Positions 25,220 to 34,101 of a stretch of 64,000 nt of DNA are shown piece by piece (the stretch's first letter is position 1; every line of letters begins with the position of its first letter). The stretch is from Larkinella terrae (GTDB lineage Bacteria > Bacteroidota > Bacteroidia > Cytophagales > Spirosomataceae): assembly GCF_009668025.1 (NCBI RefSeq), contig NZ_WJXZ01000001.1, positions 487,814 through 551,813 on the forward strand, in the 5' to 3' direction. The notes beneath the pieces were generated by a model, which saw only the letters and a list, made by a program, of their open reading frames with translations, was not told the DNA's origin and made no database searches. A program made the translations under genes and the position numbers.

Positions 25220-25912
25220 ATGTATAAACACCTTTTTTTCGATCTCGATCACACACTCTGGGATTTTGATCGCAACTCGACGGAATCCATTTTTGATTTA
25301 TACGACCGGTTTCGGCTCTCCGAAATCGGCGTGGGTTCGGCGGAAGAATTCAACCGTCACTTCATCAGCATCAACAACCGGCTCTGGTCGGATTTCTACA
25401 ATAACCGACTGACACACACCGACATCCGGAAATACCGGTTTCGGATGGTGATGGATGCCGTCGGTGTTTCGGACCATTCGGTTTGTGACGAGATGAACGA
25501 GGCTTACCTGGAACTGCTGCCCCGAAAACCGCACCTGATGGAATCGGCCGTGGAAGCCCTGGAGTATTTGAAAAACCGCTACGCGCTCCACATCATCACC
25601 AACGGTTTTGATGAAATTCAGGCCCTTAAAATGGCGAGTTCGGGCCTGACCGATTATTTCCAGCACGTCATCACGATTCAGAAAGCCGAAGCCAAAAAAC
25701 CGGAACCGCGCATTTTTGAATTTGCGCTGGAAGCGTCGGGCGCGTCGCTGCGGGAAAGTCTGATGATTGGCGACAATTACGAAGCCGACGTCTGCGGAGC
25801 GCAGAATGCGGGCATGGATGTGGTGTATTACAATGCCGCCAGCCTGCCGCTCGAAGGCCCCGCTCCGACCTACGAAATCCACCATCTGAAAGAGTTGATA
25901 GTGATTCTGTAA
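25220..25912 (+). CDS. YjjG-like HAD-family phosphatase (nucleotidase)
   Basis: A 230-residue HAD hydrolase of the YjjG type, which removes phosphate from (non-canonical) pyrimidine nucleotides. Motif I FFDLDHTLWDFDRNS at the N terminus, motif II ITNGF (about 130), motif III lysine in KAEAKKPEPRIFEFAL and motif IV MIGDNYEADVCGAQNAGM (about 184-201). The helical cap after motif I is family-typical. Start moved 13 codons inward to MYKHLFFDLD. It precedes a convergent SMR gene. Confidence 0.88.
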   Translation: MYKHLFFDLDHTLWDFDRNSTESIFDLYDRFRLSEIGVGSAEEFNRHFISINNRLWSDFYNNRLTHTDIRKYRFRMVMDAVGVSDHSVCDEMNEAYLELLPRKPHLMESAVEALEYLKNRYALHIITNGFDEIQALKMASSGLTDYFQHVITIQKAEAKKPEPRIFEFALEASGASLRESLMIGDNYEADVCGAQNAGMDVVYYNAASLPLEGPAPTYEIHHLKELIVIL

Positions 25913-25933
25913 TCCGGAATTGCGGGAAAACTG

Positions 25934-26320
25934 CTACGAAACGTTAACCGCTTTCAGGCCGACCACGCCGATCAGAATCAGGCCCATAAAGCACAATTCC
26001 GGCCAGGTCCAGTTCGATTTTAGCCAGAAGACATCCACTAATTTTGTAAAAATCAGGCTCAGCGCCATCCAGACCGCGAAAGCCGTCGACGTAGTGATGG
26101 TGCGCATGGCCAGCGCCAGCAAAACCGTGTTGGCCACGCCGAAAACAAAATAAGCCAGCCACGGACCCAGAATGGGCAAACCGCCGTCGAGCCGGTAAAA
26201 GGTGGCCCAGCGCAGCGTTTTCAGTTCATTTACCTGCAGAAATTTCACGGAATACGTCCAGCCCATTTCGCAAAAAGCCGCACCAACCAGACTAAACCAC
26301 GCGACAAAGGATTGTTTCAT
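25934..26320 (-). CDS. Small multidrug-resistance (SMR/EmrE-like) family protein
   Basis: A 128-residue integral membrane protein with four hydrophobic helices. The first contains AAFCEMGWTYSVKF, whose glutamate matches the essential Glu14 of EmrE. GVANTVLLALAMRTITTSTAFAVWMAL also fits the SMR loop and helix 3. Members are proton antiporters for cationic drugs, guanidinium or polyamines. It is somewhat longer than EmrE (about 110). Start chosen at MKQSFVAWFSLVGAAF; upstream codons run through a terminator. That terminator hints at attenuation control. Confidence 0.8.
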   Translation of the reverse strand: MKQSFVAWFSLVGAAFCEMGWTYSVKFLQVNELKTLRWATFYRLDGGLPILGPWLAYFVFGVANTVLLALAMRTITTSTAFAVWMALSLIFTKLVDVFWLKSNWTWPELCFMGLILIGVVGLKAVNVS

Positions 26321-26368
26321 AGAGAAAGGTTTTGCCGAAATCCAGCTGAAAAAAGGAAATTGTTTATC

Positions 26369-26395
26369 AAAAAAGTAGCCGGGCAAAACCCGGCT
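26369..26395 (-). terminator. Intrinsic terminator in the SMR gene leader
   Basis: On the minus strand AGCCGGG-TTTTG-CCCGGCT is a perfect 7-bp GC stem followed by AC and six T. It is about 50 nt upstream of the SMR start codon, and no minus-strand gene lies ahead of it, so it would stop the SMR transcript itself. Confidence 0.7.
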
Positions 26396-26538
26396 CTTTC
26401 CCCCTCTTGGTTTACATAAAACAGAAATAGTATCTTTTCGCCGATTTCGTTCAGAATCCGGCTTACCGGTTTTTATCAACGGGAATTCATGTCGTCTCGA
26501 AACCCTTTCCATTTTCCATACGAACTTTTGATGCCCCG

Positions 26539-26580
26539 CCGTTGCCTGAGATTGAAAAAAAACCAGCGGGCAGGCAACGG
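26539..26580. repeat. 10-bp inverted repeat between divergent SMR and sigma genes
   Basis: CCGTTGCCTG (26539-26548) and CAGGCAACGG (26571-26580) are perfect arms around 22 nt containing A8. It could be an operator or part of the SMR leader fold. Confidence 0.55.
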
Positions 26581-26630
26581 TGAAGCCAGGATTACTCGTA
26601 GATTACTTTAGTCTAACGCTGTCCGTATCT

Positions 26631-27212
26631 GTGTTTTTTCGAAGAGGTAAATCGCTGCCCCTGCCCGATATTATTGAAGGATGTCGAAATGGGAAACAAT
26701 CCGCCCAAAAGCAGTTGTTTGAAGCCTATTACAGCTTCGGAGTAAACGTCTGTTTACGCTATGCATCGAGCCGCGAAGAAGCCGAAGAAATGTTCGACGA
26801 CGGTTTTTTACGCGTATTGAATAAAATTAGTTACTACGACCCCGAACAACCGTTCGACGCCTGGTTTCGGACCGTCATGGTTCGGTCGGCCATCGATCAT
26901 TACCGGCAGCACCAGTCCCGAATGGCGCTGACGGATCTGGAAAATGCGTATGATGTCGGGGTAATCGATGATCTGTTTGAACGCATCTCGGCGGAGGAAA
27001 TTCTGAGTCTGGTACAAAAAATACCACCGGCTTACCGTACCGTTTTTTCCCTCCACGTCGTGGACGGCTATTCGCATCCCGAAATTGCTCAGCTACTGGG
27101 TATCAACGAAGGAACATCCCGCTCCAATCTGGCGAAAGCCCGGTTAAAACTGCAGGAACTGCTTATGAATTGGACCACTACACCATCTGTCAACCGACGA
27201 AACTATGTCTGA
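26631..27212 (+). CDS. ECF-type RNA polymerase sigma factor
   Basis: A sigma-70 family protein of about 193 residues. Region 2: QLFEAYYSFGVNVCLRYASSREEAEEMFDDGFLRVL and PFDAWFRTVMVRSAIDHYR; region 4: IPPAYRTVFSLHVVDGYSHPEIAQLLGINEGTSRSNLAKARLKL. No ATG is available; the GTG at 26631 (VFFRRGKSLPLPDII) fits related proteins, while a GTG at 26580 would start inside an inverted repeat. It overlaps the next gene by 8 bp, a membrane protein that is probably its partner. Confidence 0.85.
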   Translation: MFFRRGKSLPLPDIIEGCRNGKQSAQKQLFEAYYSFGVNVCLRYASSREEAEEMFDDGFLRVLNKISYYDPEQPFDAWFRTVMVRSAIDHYRQHQSRMALTDLENAYDVGVIDDLFERISAEEILSLVQKIPPAYRTVFSLHVVDGYSHPEIAQLLGINEGTSRSNLAKARLKLQELLMNWTTTPSVNRRNYV

Positions 27213-28533
27213 CGAACGTTTCGACAAATTATTGAAAAAGAACCTGGAATCGGTCCGTACAACGTACCAGTCTTCGGCCTGGAACCGATTCCGAAAACGG
27301 CTCCCCGTCACAGGATTCTGGCCCTGGATGCTCCAGCATGGCGGCTGGGTGCTGAGCGCACTGATGCTAACCGGCTGGATGACAACGCTGTATAGTCTGC
27401 ACGAAAATCAGCAGGTCATCCGGCAGTTTACCGAAAAAATGGACCTCGCCACCCGACCGGCCCCGGCGCCAGTCGTTGCGCAAACCGCCAAACGGATGGA
27501 TACCGTGTACGTGGTTAAACGAACCGTGGTGGATCACCGCCATTATTACCAAACGGAACAGGGCCAATGGACGACCAGTCCGACCAAAAGCCCCGCAGAA
27601 ACTTCTCGGTTTTCGCTTAACAACAATTCACGTTCGCTCAGAAACCGGGTAGATAACCGTGGTTTGATTGCCTCGTCGAAAGTCCGAAACCACGCGGGCC
27701 GTTCGCTGAAAAACAAATCGGCCAATCGACCACCAGACGCACCCAACCAAACCGCTGGCCGGGAGGTTGTTGCGCCCGACTCCGCAGCGGCTTCTACGCC
27801 GATCAGCCTTCCCGAAAAAACCGGTTCTGTGGCCGATTCAGCAGCGGCTGAATCGGTTTCGCCGGTGGTTGGGATTAAGGCTCCGCAGGCCCCGGTCACG
27901 GCGGCAGTTGCCCCCAAAATCCGGCATCCGTTCCGGCTTTCTTCCCTGCATCCCCGCGTGGGCGTCGAGAGCATGGCCACCCTGAACAGCATTGGCTTAG
28001 GTCCTGCGGTAGAGGTTTTTCCCGACGCCAATTTAGGTATATCCATCGGCCTGCAAGCCAGCCAGTCGAGCACCGAAAACCTGCAGGCGCTGCGTGATTT
28101 TAACGAGGCTACGGGTCAGGAATTTATTGAAGTATATCGGCCGTATTTACCAGCTCAGTTTAACCGCATCACCAATATTTCCATTCAAACGTCTGTCATC
28201 AGTTTGCCCATTAGCCTGAAATATTACGTGCCGTTGCGACGCGCCTGGTCGCTGTTTATTCAGACCGGCACCAGCTTTGATCTATCTGCTTATCAGCAGG
28301 TTGACTTCGACAGCTATTTATACAGGCAACCGCGCCGACATACGTTTGAAACCGATACCGAGTCGCGGTTTTTTCACAATTTCATGTTAGGTGCCGGTAT
28401 TCAATACCGACGACCGCGCATTTCGGCCCAGTTGTCGCCGTATTACCTGTACGATTTCCGCAGCACTCTGAATACCGCCAAAGGCAGTAATCTGGGAGCG
28501 CGGGCGTCCGTCTGGATCGACTTATTTAAATGA
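27205..28533 (+). CDS. Membrane-anchored sigma-partner protein with C-terminal beta-barrel-like domain
   Basis: A 442-residue protein overlapping the sigma gene by 8 bp. A cytosolic head of about 45 residues (FDKLLKKNLESVRTTYQSSAWNRF) is followed by one membrane helix (about 47-66, GGWVLSALMLTGWMTTLYSL), a long Ser/Pro/Ala-rich linker (about 70-235) and a C-terminal part (about 245-442) with alternating aromatic strands, such as ISLPISLKYYVPLRRAWSLFIQTG and FMLGAGIQYRRPRISAQLSPYYLYDF, that looks like an outer-membrane beta-barrel. The arrangement suggests an anti-sigma factor spanning the envelope. Function inferred from context. Confidence 0.75.
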   Translation: MSDERFDKLLKKNLESVRTTYQSSAWNRFRKRLPVTGFWPWMLQHGGWVLSALMLTGWMTTLYSLHENQQVIRQFTEKMDLATRPAPAPVVAQTAKRMDTVYVVKRTVVDHRHYYQTEQGQWTTSPTKSPAETSRFSLNNNSRSLRNRVDNRGLIASSKVRNHAGRSLKNKSANRPPDAPNQTAGREVVAPDSAAASTPISLPEKTGSVADSAAAESVSPVVGIKAPQAPVTAAVAPKIRHPFRLSSLHPRVGVESMATLNSIGLGPAVEVFPDANLGISIGLQASQSSTENLQALRDFNEATGQEFIEVYRPYLPAQFNRITNISIQTSVISLPISLKYYVPLRRAWSLFIQTGTSFDLSAYQQVDFDSYLYRQPRRHTFETDTESRFFHNFMLGAGIQYRRPRISAQLSPYYLYDFRSTLNTAKGSNLGARASVWIDLFK

Positions 28534-28669
28534 GATTAAATTGAGTAATTTTTGTAACTAAATTTGATAATTTTTTTTTGAATCAGGCAACGTTTGCCGT
28601 TCAAAGGTCCGTAAGTAATTATAACTGTCCAGCTACCATCTCCTGGCGTTATCATGAATCACGAACCGT

Positions 28670-29557
28670 ATGCATCCCGTAACGCAGTACTTTGCCCACG
28701 TGCCCGATTCACACCGGATCGGGCTATTGATTTTTACCATCGCCCTGTTCTGGCACCTCGAAAACCGGCAAGATTGGCGACTCGATTTCCGCCGGTGGCG
28801 TCACGCGTTGACCAATGCCCGCTTCACGCTGGTGGATGGGTTGGTTCAGGTTTTTCTCGGGCTTTTGTTGCTAAAAGAACTCGATTGGATCGACACCCAT
28901 AACTGGGGCCTGGTGCGGCATCTCCCCTTCGCCGACAATTCGTTCGTTCATTTTATGGCCGTTTTTCTGATCCTCGATCTGCTGGAGTATTGCTACCACG
29001 TCGTCATGCATCGTTACGGATACCTGTGGCGATTTCACGCCGTTCACCACGCAGACCCGCACGTCGATGTGTCAACGGTTTTGCGGGAGCATCCCGGCGA
29101 AACGTTCATCCGGCTGACGTTTTTGCTGTTGTGGGTTTTGGTTACCGGCCCCGCATTCTGGGCGCTCATGGCCCGGCAGTTCATCCAGATCATCGCCAAC
29201 GTCGCAGCCCACGCCAACTACCGCCTGCCCGAATCGGTTGACCGGGTGGTAAGCTATGTGCTGGTTACTCCGAACGTTCACCACGTGCATCACCACATGG
29301 AACAACCATATACCGACAGCAATTACGGCGATGTCCTGAGCATCTGGGACCGGCTTTTCGGAACCTACAGCACGCTGGCCGTCGATAAGATTGTTTTTGG
29401 CCTCGATACGCATCCCGAACCGACCGACGGGGCGTCTTTTAACCATTTGCTGCTGCAACCGTTCCAGCCCGGTGTTGCCGATGAAGAATTCCCTTCGCCC
29501 GAAGTCTGGTCACCCGAAGTGAACCCGGTATCCGTTTCTGCCGAATCGGCCCGATGA
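28670..29557 (+). CDS. Fatty acid hydroxylase / sterol desaturase family protein
   Basis: A 295-residue di-iron membrane enzyme. Several hydrophobic helices surround the histidine clusters HRYGYLWRFHAVHHAD (about 111-126), a lone H in AHANYRLPE, and PNVHHVHHHMEQPYTDSNYG (about 199-218), the eight-His pattern of the sterol desaturase/fatty acid hydroxylase superfamily. NYGDVLSIWDRLFGTY is the standard closing motif. Substrate unknown: an acyl lipid or an isoprenoid are both possible. Its stop overlaps the DUF5686 gene start (ATGA). Start at ATG 28670 rather than the out-of-frame ATG at 28654. Confidence 0.85.
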   Translation: MHPVTQYFAHVPDSHRIGLLIFTIALFWHLENRQDWRLDFRRWRHALTNARFTLVDGLVQVFLGLLLLKELDWIDTHNWGLVRHLPFADNSFVHFMAVFLILDLLEYCYHVVMHRYGYLWRFHAVHHADPHVDVSTVLREHPGETFIRLTFLLLWVLVTGPAFWALMARQFIQIIANVAAHANYRLPESVDRVVSYVLVTPNVHHVHHHMEQPYTDSNYGDVLSIWDRLFGTYSTLAVDKIVFGLDTHPEPTDGASFNHLLLQPFQPGVADEEFPSPEVWSPEVNPVSVSAESAR

Positions 29558-32073
29558 ACCGCTGGCTGCTTCTGGCCTGGATGGCCGGATGGGGAACACT
29601 CTCTAAGGCGCAACCCAAACCGGCTTCCTCCCCGCTGATCAACGTCCGGCTGACGGACGCAGCAACCGGTGCGGCCGTACCGTTTGTGAGCGGGTATCTC
29701 AAAAAGGGGAAAAACGGCAACGCGTCCGACGAACTCGGCCGGTTGAGCCTAACCGTCCGGTACGAATCCGATACGCTGATCCTCTCGCAGGTCGGCTACG
29801 AAACCGCCCTCATCCCCGTCACGCTCGCCCGGGTCGACACCATTCGGGTCCGGCTGAAGGCCATTACCGGTTTGTTGCAGGAAGTGACCGTCACGGGGTA
29901 CCACGATCCGGGCAAAGCGCTGATGCGCCAGATCATTGCCCACAAACGCACCAACGATCCGCAAAACCGCAAAGCCTGGCTGCGCGAAACGTACGGACGA
30001 ATGGAGGTCCTGATCGAAAACCTGTCGGCCAGCCGGGCGGGTACGTTCATGGGTAATCTACAGCAGGTTTACCAGCATTACGAGCACGATACGGCTTCGA
30101 TGAGTTCGGTACCCATTTTTTTCCGGGAACAGTACAGCCGTGAACATCATCGGCACTCGCCCCAAAGCACCGCATCGTACGTGGTTGCCGAACAAAACCT
30201 GGGGCTGAAAACCGATGAACTCGCCAGTAAACTCGAGCGGTTTATTATTCCGTTCGACATCTACGACGGCGTTATTCCGATTCTCAAGCAATCGTTTGTC
30301 GGACCGGTTTCGGATCTGGGACTGGCCTATTACGCCTTTTCTCCGCCCGACACCCTAATCGATAACGGGATGAACACGTACCGGTTGCGGTTTCATCCGA
30401 AAAGAAAACACGAAAACACGTTCGAAGGAACGCTGTTGATCGACGCCGACAGTTACGCCATCCGGCAGGTGGACCTGGCGACCAGCCCCGGCGTAAACAT
30501 GAATTTTGTCCAGCAACTGCTGGTCCGGCAGACGTTTGCGCCCCTGACCGACGCAAACCGGGAAACCGTGTGGCTCATGACCGAAAACAGCCTGAACTTT
30601 GCGTTTAAAAATGGGCTGGCGCTGCTCGGAATTCCCACCCGGGAAGATTCGACGAGTCGACAGATACACCTGATCAACACCACTAGTTACGCGCAGTACC
30701 AGATCGATCCGTCCGGCGTTACGGCAGCCAATTTTTTCCCGACGGCCCTCGAGCAGGCGACCCCAAAACCGTTCCGGGACGAGTACCGGCTCCGGCCCCT
30801 GACGATGCACGAGCAGGCGATTTATCAGGCCGTCGATTCCCTGAAAAATACGCCCCGGTTTCGCAGAACGACCCGCATGGCCGCGTTCATCGCCAGTGGC
30901 TATTGGGAAGTCGGCAACCGCTGGCGGTTGGGGCCGCTCAGTTCCATCATGAGTTCCAGCCGCATCGAAGGCCTGCGGTTTCGGACCAGCATCTGGTCGA
31001 TGGAAGGGTTCGATCCGAACTGGTGTTTCTGGGGGTATCTGGCGTACGGCACCCACGACCGGCGGTTTAAAGAGGTGTTTGGCGTCAAATACGTGCCCGA
31101 CCGAAACCGCTACCGCAAGTACGAAGTGACGTTCAAGAATGACTACGATGCGCTGGTAGAATACGACGATCAGCTCGACAACGACAACCTGTTTACGCTG
31201 GCTTTACGCAAACCGATTCCCGCTTTTCAGAATTTCATGCGGCAGGTCCGGCTCAGCCACGAGCGCGATTTAAGTCCGAACTGGTCGTCGAAGCTATACG
31301 TCAATTACGGTTCGCTGTCGCCCTCGTTCCGGTTCAGCTATCTGCCGTCGAGACGGGTGGAAAACCCTTCGGACACGTCCCATCGGCAATTGCACGTCCT
31401 GACGAACTCCGAAATCGGCGTCTATTTCCGCTACGCCCGCAACGAGCGAACGACCATTCTCAACTACGATAAAATCCGGTTGAACAGCTGGTATCCGGTC
31501 TGGCAATTTCACGTAGCGGGCGGTGTACCGGTTTTCAGGAATACGTATTTCGATTACCTGAAATTCAGCGTCAGTCTGTCGCAAAATCTGCCGATGCCGT
31601 TGAAAGGAACCTTGTATTATAACCTGACCAGTGGGGCGGTTTTGGGGACGGTGCCGTTGTTACTGCTGCACATTCCGCGGGGAAATCCGTATTTCGTTGC
31701 CGATAAATATGCCTTCAACGGCATGAGTCCGTACGAATTTGCCGCCGACCGGTACGTAAGTCTGATTACCCGGTATTCGCTGGGCGGACTGATCCTGAAC
31801 AAGATTCCCCTGCTCAACCAGTTCGACCTGCGCGAACGCGTGACGGCCAATTTTTTCTGGGGCGATCTGGCCCAGACCTGCCGGAATTTCAATCAAATCA
31901 ATTCATTCAAAACCACGGGGCGCACGCCCTACGCGGAGGTGGGCGTTGGGGTCGAAAATATTTTCAACCTGTTTTCCGTCGACTGCATCTGGCGGCTCAA
32001 CCATTTGACGTCCGCCAATACCGCTCACGCGTCTCATTTTGGCATTTATACCGGAGTCCGAATCCAATTTTAA
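29554..32073 (+). CDS. DUF5686 outer-membrane protein with carboxypeptidase-regulatory-like domain
   Basis: An 839-residue outer-membrane protein. Signal peptide (MNRWLLLAWMAGWGTLSKAQ), then a carboxypeptidase-regulatory-like beta-sandwich (about 28-112: INVRLTDAATGAAVPFVSGY, LILSQVGYETALIPVTL), then the DUF5686 body starting EVTVTGYHDPGKALMRQIIAHK, ending in beta-strands with terminal GIYTGVRIQF. The terminal Phe is typical of BAM-inserted barrels. Function unknown, though the fold resembles TonB-dependent or porin-like proteins with a plug-like N terminus. Its ATG overlaps the hydroxylase stop. Confidence 0.9.
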   Translation: MNRWLLLAWMAGWGTLSKAQPKPASSPLINVRLTDAATGAAVPFVSGYLKKGKNGNASDELGRLSLTVRYESDTLILSQVGYETALIPVTLARVDTIRVRLKAITGLLQEVTVTGYHDPGKALMRQIIAHKRTNDPQNRKAWLRETYGRMEVLIENLSASRAGTFMGNLQQVYQHYEHDTASMSSVPIFFREQYSREHHRHSPQSTASYVVAEQNLGLKTDELASKLERFIIPFDIYDGVIPILKQSFVGPVSDLGLAYYAFSPPDTLIDNGMNTYRLRFHPKRKHENTFEGTLLIDADSYAIRQVDLATSPGVNMNFVQQLLVRQTFAPLTDANRETVWLMTENSLNFAFKNGLALLGIPTREDSTSRQIHLINTTSYAQYQIDPSGVTAANFFPTALEQATPKPFRDEYRLRPLTMHEQAIYQAVDSLKNTPRFRRTTRMAAFIASGYWEVGNRWRLGPLSSIMSSSRIEGLRFRTSIWSMEGFDPNWCFWGYLAYGTHDRRFKEVFGVKYVPDRNRYRKYEVTFKNDYDALVEYDDQLDNDNLFTLALRKPIPAFQNFMRQVRLSHERDLSPNWSSKLYVNYGSLSPSFRFSYLPSRRVENPSDTSHRQLHVLTNSEIGVYFRYARNERTTILNYDKIRLNSWYPVWQFHVAGGVPVFRNTYFDYLKFSVSLSQNLPMPLKGTLYYNLTSGAVLGTVPLLLLHIPRGNPYFVADKYAFNGMSPYEFAADRYVSLITRYSLGGLILNKIPLLNQFDLRERVTANFFWGDLAQTCRNFNQINSFKTTGRTPYAEVGVGVENIFNLFSVDCIWRLNHLTSANTAHASHFGIYTGVRIQF

Positions 32074-32087
32074 TTACCTACCGTACG

Positions 32088-32546
32088 ATGAAGAAGCAAA
32101 AAATCCCTGGGTGGTTTCTCTTACCGGCGCTGTTGCCCCTGCTGACGGGTATTTCAGGCCCTATGTCGCCCAACCGGATTGTGGGCGTTTGGGAATCTGC
32201 CGACAAAGACCTCCGGATTGAGATGCACGAAGACAAAGATCACCGGTTTTCCGGACAGATGATCTGGTTTTATTGCCCGCCCGGAACGCCAACGATGGAG
32301 CAATGTCTGGATTCCGAAAATCCGGATCCAGCCTTACGCAGCCGCTCCTGGCTGGGCCTGCGAGTCGTCGAAAATCTGACGTATCAGGGCGAGAACAAAT
32401 GGGGTGGCGGTAAAGTATATGACCCGAATACCGGCCATACGTTCGATACGGAAGTGCGGCTGGTAAAGCCCGATCAGCTCAGCGTTCGGGGCTACTGGAA
32501 ATTTGTCTGGCTGGGCCGCAGCCTGCAGTTCAGGCGGGTGCAATAA
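32088..32546 (+). CDS. DUF2147 exported protein
   Basis: A 152-residue secreted protein with an N-terminal signal (MKKQKIPGWFLLPALLPLLTG) and a DUF2147 beta-barrel: IVGVWESADKDLRIEM, GLRVVENLTYQGENKWGGGKVYDPNTG and VRGYWKFVWLGRSLQFRRV. The GGKVYDPNTG and G-Y signatures are diagnostic. Function unknown. It follows the DUF5686 gene by 14 bp and likely belongs to the same transcript. Its stop overlaps the convergent CrtA-like gene end by 17 bp. Confidence 0.88.
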   Translation: MKKQKIPGWFLLPALLPLLTGISGPMSPNRIVGVWESADKDLRIEMHEDKDHRFSGQMIWFYCPPGTPTMEQCLDSENPDPALRSRSWLGLRVVENLTYQGENKWGGGKVYDPNTGHTFDTEVRLVKPDQLSVRGYWKFVWLGRSLQFRRVQ

Positions 32547-33279
32547 AAGCCGTTTCGGTTTCCAATGGCAGCGGTTTGCCGTTAAACGTGCCTTCGCTGT
32601 TCACAACCTGAAACCGGGCAAATAATTCTTCGGAATACCACCGCTTTTCGCGCGTCCGCCGAACCACTTCTTTGTGGCCGCTTTGGCGATACGCGAATTG
32701 TTCGATCACTTTTTCGTTCTTCCAGACACTGATCGTGCATTGCTGCAAAACCGGCTTTTCACCCACGCCGATGGCCAGCAGCAGGTCGTTGGCGTGGGTT
32801 TTCAGCCGTTGCCGAACCTGCGGAATGTGTCGCCAGAAATCGGGCAAAGCCGCCAGCCGAATGGTAGCGCGGGTCAAAACCGCCACCGGAAAACCGCCCG
32901 AACGCGGGCTGGCAGCGGTTTCAAAGGGATTTTGGCCATCCCAGGCGCCGTGCGAGCGGATGGGATTCAGGTAGAGCGTGCCGGTTTCTCTGGTTTCCCC
33001 GCAAATGCTTTTCCAGCGATCGGATTCGAAAAAAAGCCGGGCGGTTTTTTCGTCCGTCCAGACACCCAGAAAAACATAGGCCGACAAATCCGGGATCAGG
33101 CCGAAATTCCGCCCGCAGCCCATCATTTTCTGAAACCGCAATCCTTCGGCCTGAAACGGAGTCATAATCCAGCGGCCCATGTTGGCAAAAGCCCGGTACC
33201 AGCGCCGGGGCGGATACCGCAATAACGTAAAGGTGACAATCACGTGAAAAGCACTTTGAATCTGTACAAACAGATACAA
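32530..33279 (-). CDS. CrtA-like (spheroidene monooxygenase family) protein
   Basis: A 249-residue protein matching the CrtA-like family of Bacteroidota. The marks are an N-terminal VIVTFTLLRYPPRRWYRAFANMG, then GLRFQKMMGCGRN, SAYVFLGVWTDEKTARLFFES and a later duplicated ferredoxin-like strand, GFPVAVLTRATIRLAALPDFW. True CrtA oxidises carotenoids in purple bacteria; in flexible non-phototrophs the role is unknown. No carotenoid synthesis gene (crtB, crtI, crtZ) is visible, though a hydroxylase-like gene lies 3 kb away. The gene is convergent with, and overlaps by 17 bp, the DUF2147 gene. Confidence 0.7.
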   Translation of the reverse strand: MYLFVQIQSAFHVIVTFTLLRYPPRRWYRAFANMGRWIMTPFQAEGLRFQKMMGCGRNFGLIPDLSAYVFLGVWTDEKTARLFFESDRWKSICGETRETGTLYLNPIRSHGAWDGQNPFETAASPRSGGFPVAVLTRATIRLAALPDFWRHIPQVRQRLKTHANDLLLAIGVGEKPVLQQCTISVWKNEKVIEQFAYRQSGHKEVVRRTREKRWYSEELFARFQVVNSEGTFNGKPLPLETETAFIAPA

Positions 33280-33333
33280 CTAGTCAGACCGTTTGTTTGA
33301 TTTTATTTAGCAGGAGGAAAAACCGGTCGCCGA

Positions 33334-33894
33334 TTAAAGCAGTAAGGTGTGCCAGCCGTCGCGCAGCTTGTTCACCGCCCGGTGGAGCAGATTGGCCACG
33401 GACTGGTAGTTGAGCCCCATCACTTCCGCGATTTTATCGTTGGGCAAAGCCGCAAAAAATTTCAGGTGAACGGCTTCCTGCTGGCGGTCGGTCAGGGTTT
33501 TCAGCAGATTCTCCAGACGGCTGCGCTGGTAGGCCGACAGTTCCGTCCGGATCAGTTCGTCTTCAAAGCTTTCCTCAAAAAACGACCCTTCCAAAAAATC
33601 GTCTTCCATCGATTCCGTATACCCCCGCCGGATGGATTCTTTGTAGAGTTTTCGCCGTAACGATTTGAAGAGATAGACGCGCACGTATTCCGTCTGGGCA
33701 ATGTTCCGGCGGTAGGCCCAGAGTTCCACAAACAGATCCTGAATGCCATCCTTGAGCACATCGACGTCACGGGTAAACTTGGACCCGTAGTGGTATAACG
33801 GCCGGTAAAAACGCCGGATGAGTTCTTCAAAAGCCAGCTCATCCCCAGCCCGAATCCGCTCCCAGAGATCCGGATCGGTCAGTTTAGTTTCCAT
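33334..33894 (-). CDS. FecI-like ECF sigma factor
   Basis: A 186-residue ECF sigma of the Bacteroidota FecI type: region 2 FEELIRRFYRPLYHYGSKF, VLKDGIQDLFVELWAYRRNI and VRVYLFKSLRRKLYKE; region 4 LTDRQQEAVHLKFFAALPNDKIAEVMGLNYQSVANLLHRAVNKLR (about 133-177). It is divergent from the fecR-like gene, which leads into susC-susD, so it very likely drives that uptake system in response to ligand binding. Confidence 0.9.
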   Translation of the reverse strand: METKLTDPDLWERIRAGDELAFEELIRRFYRPLYHYGSKFTRDVDVLKDGIQDLFVELWAYRRNIAQTEYVRVYLFKSLRRKLYKESIRRGYTESMEDDFLEGSFFEESFEDELIRTELSAYQRSRLENLLKTLTDRQQEAVHLKFFAALPNDKIAEVMGLNYQSVANLLHRAVNKLRDGWHTLLL

Positions 33895-34101
33895 TGCATC
33901 GGTGGACAGGACATTAAAATAGGTTTACGCGGTTGCTTTCACAAGTCATTATCTTCCCAAATTAGTGGATTATCTGTAAAAAATAGTAACAAGTCGAGAA
34001 ATTTCCTGCCAACAAAAAAATCGCACGAAAGTGGGTATCAACCTGAAAAAACGTTCTATCTCCCAATATCCACAGAGCTCCGGGAACCGTACCACCTCAT
34101 T

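Noticed and set aside
26397-26520. Guanidine (ykkC/mini-ykkC) riboswitch ahead of the SMR gene
   Set aside because: The ACGR loops and the ykkC GUCCGAGAG-type core are absent; only the terminator is clear.
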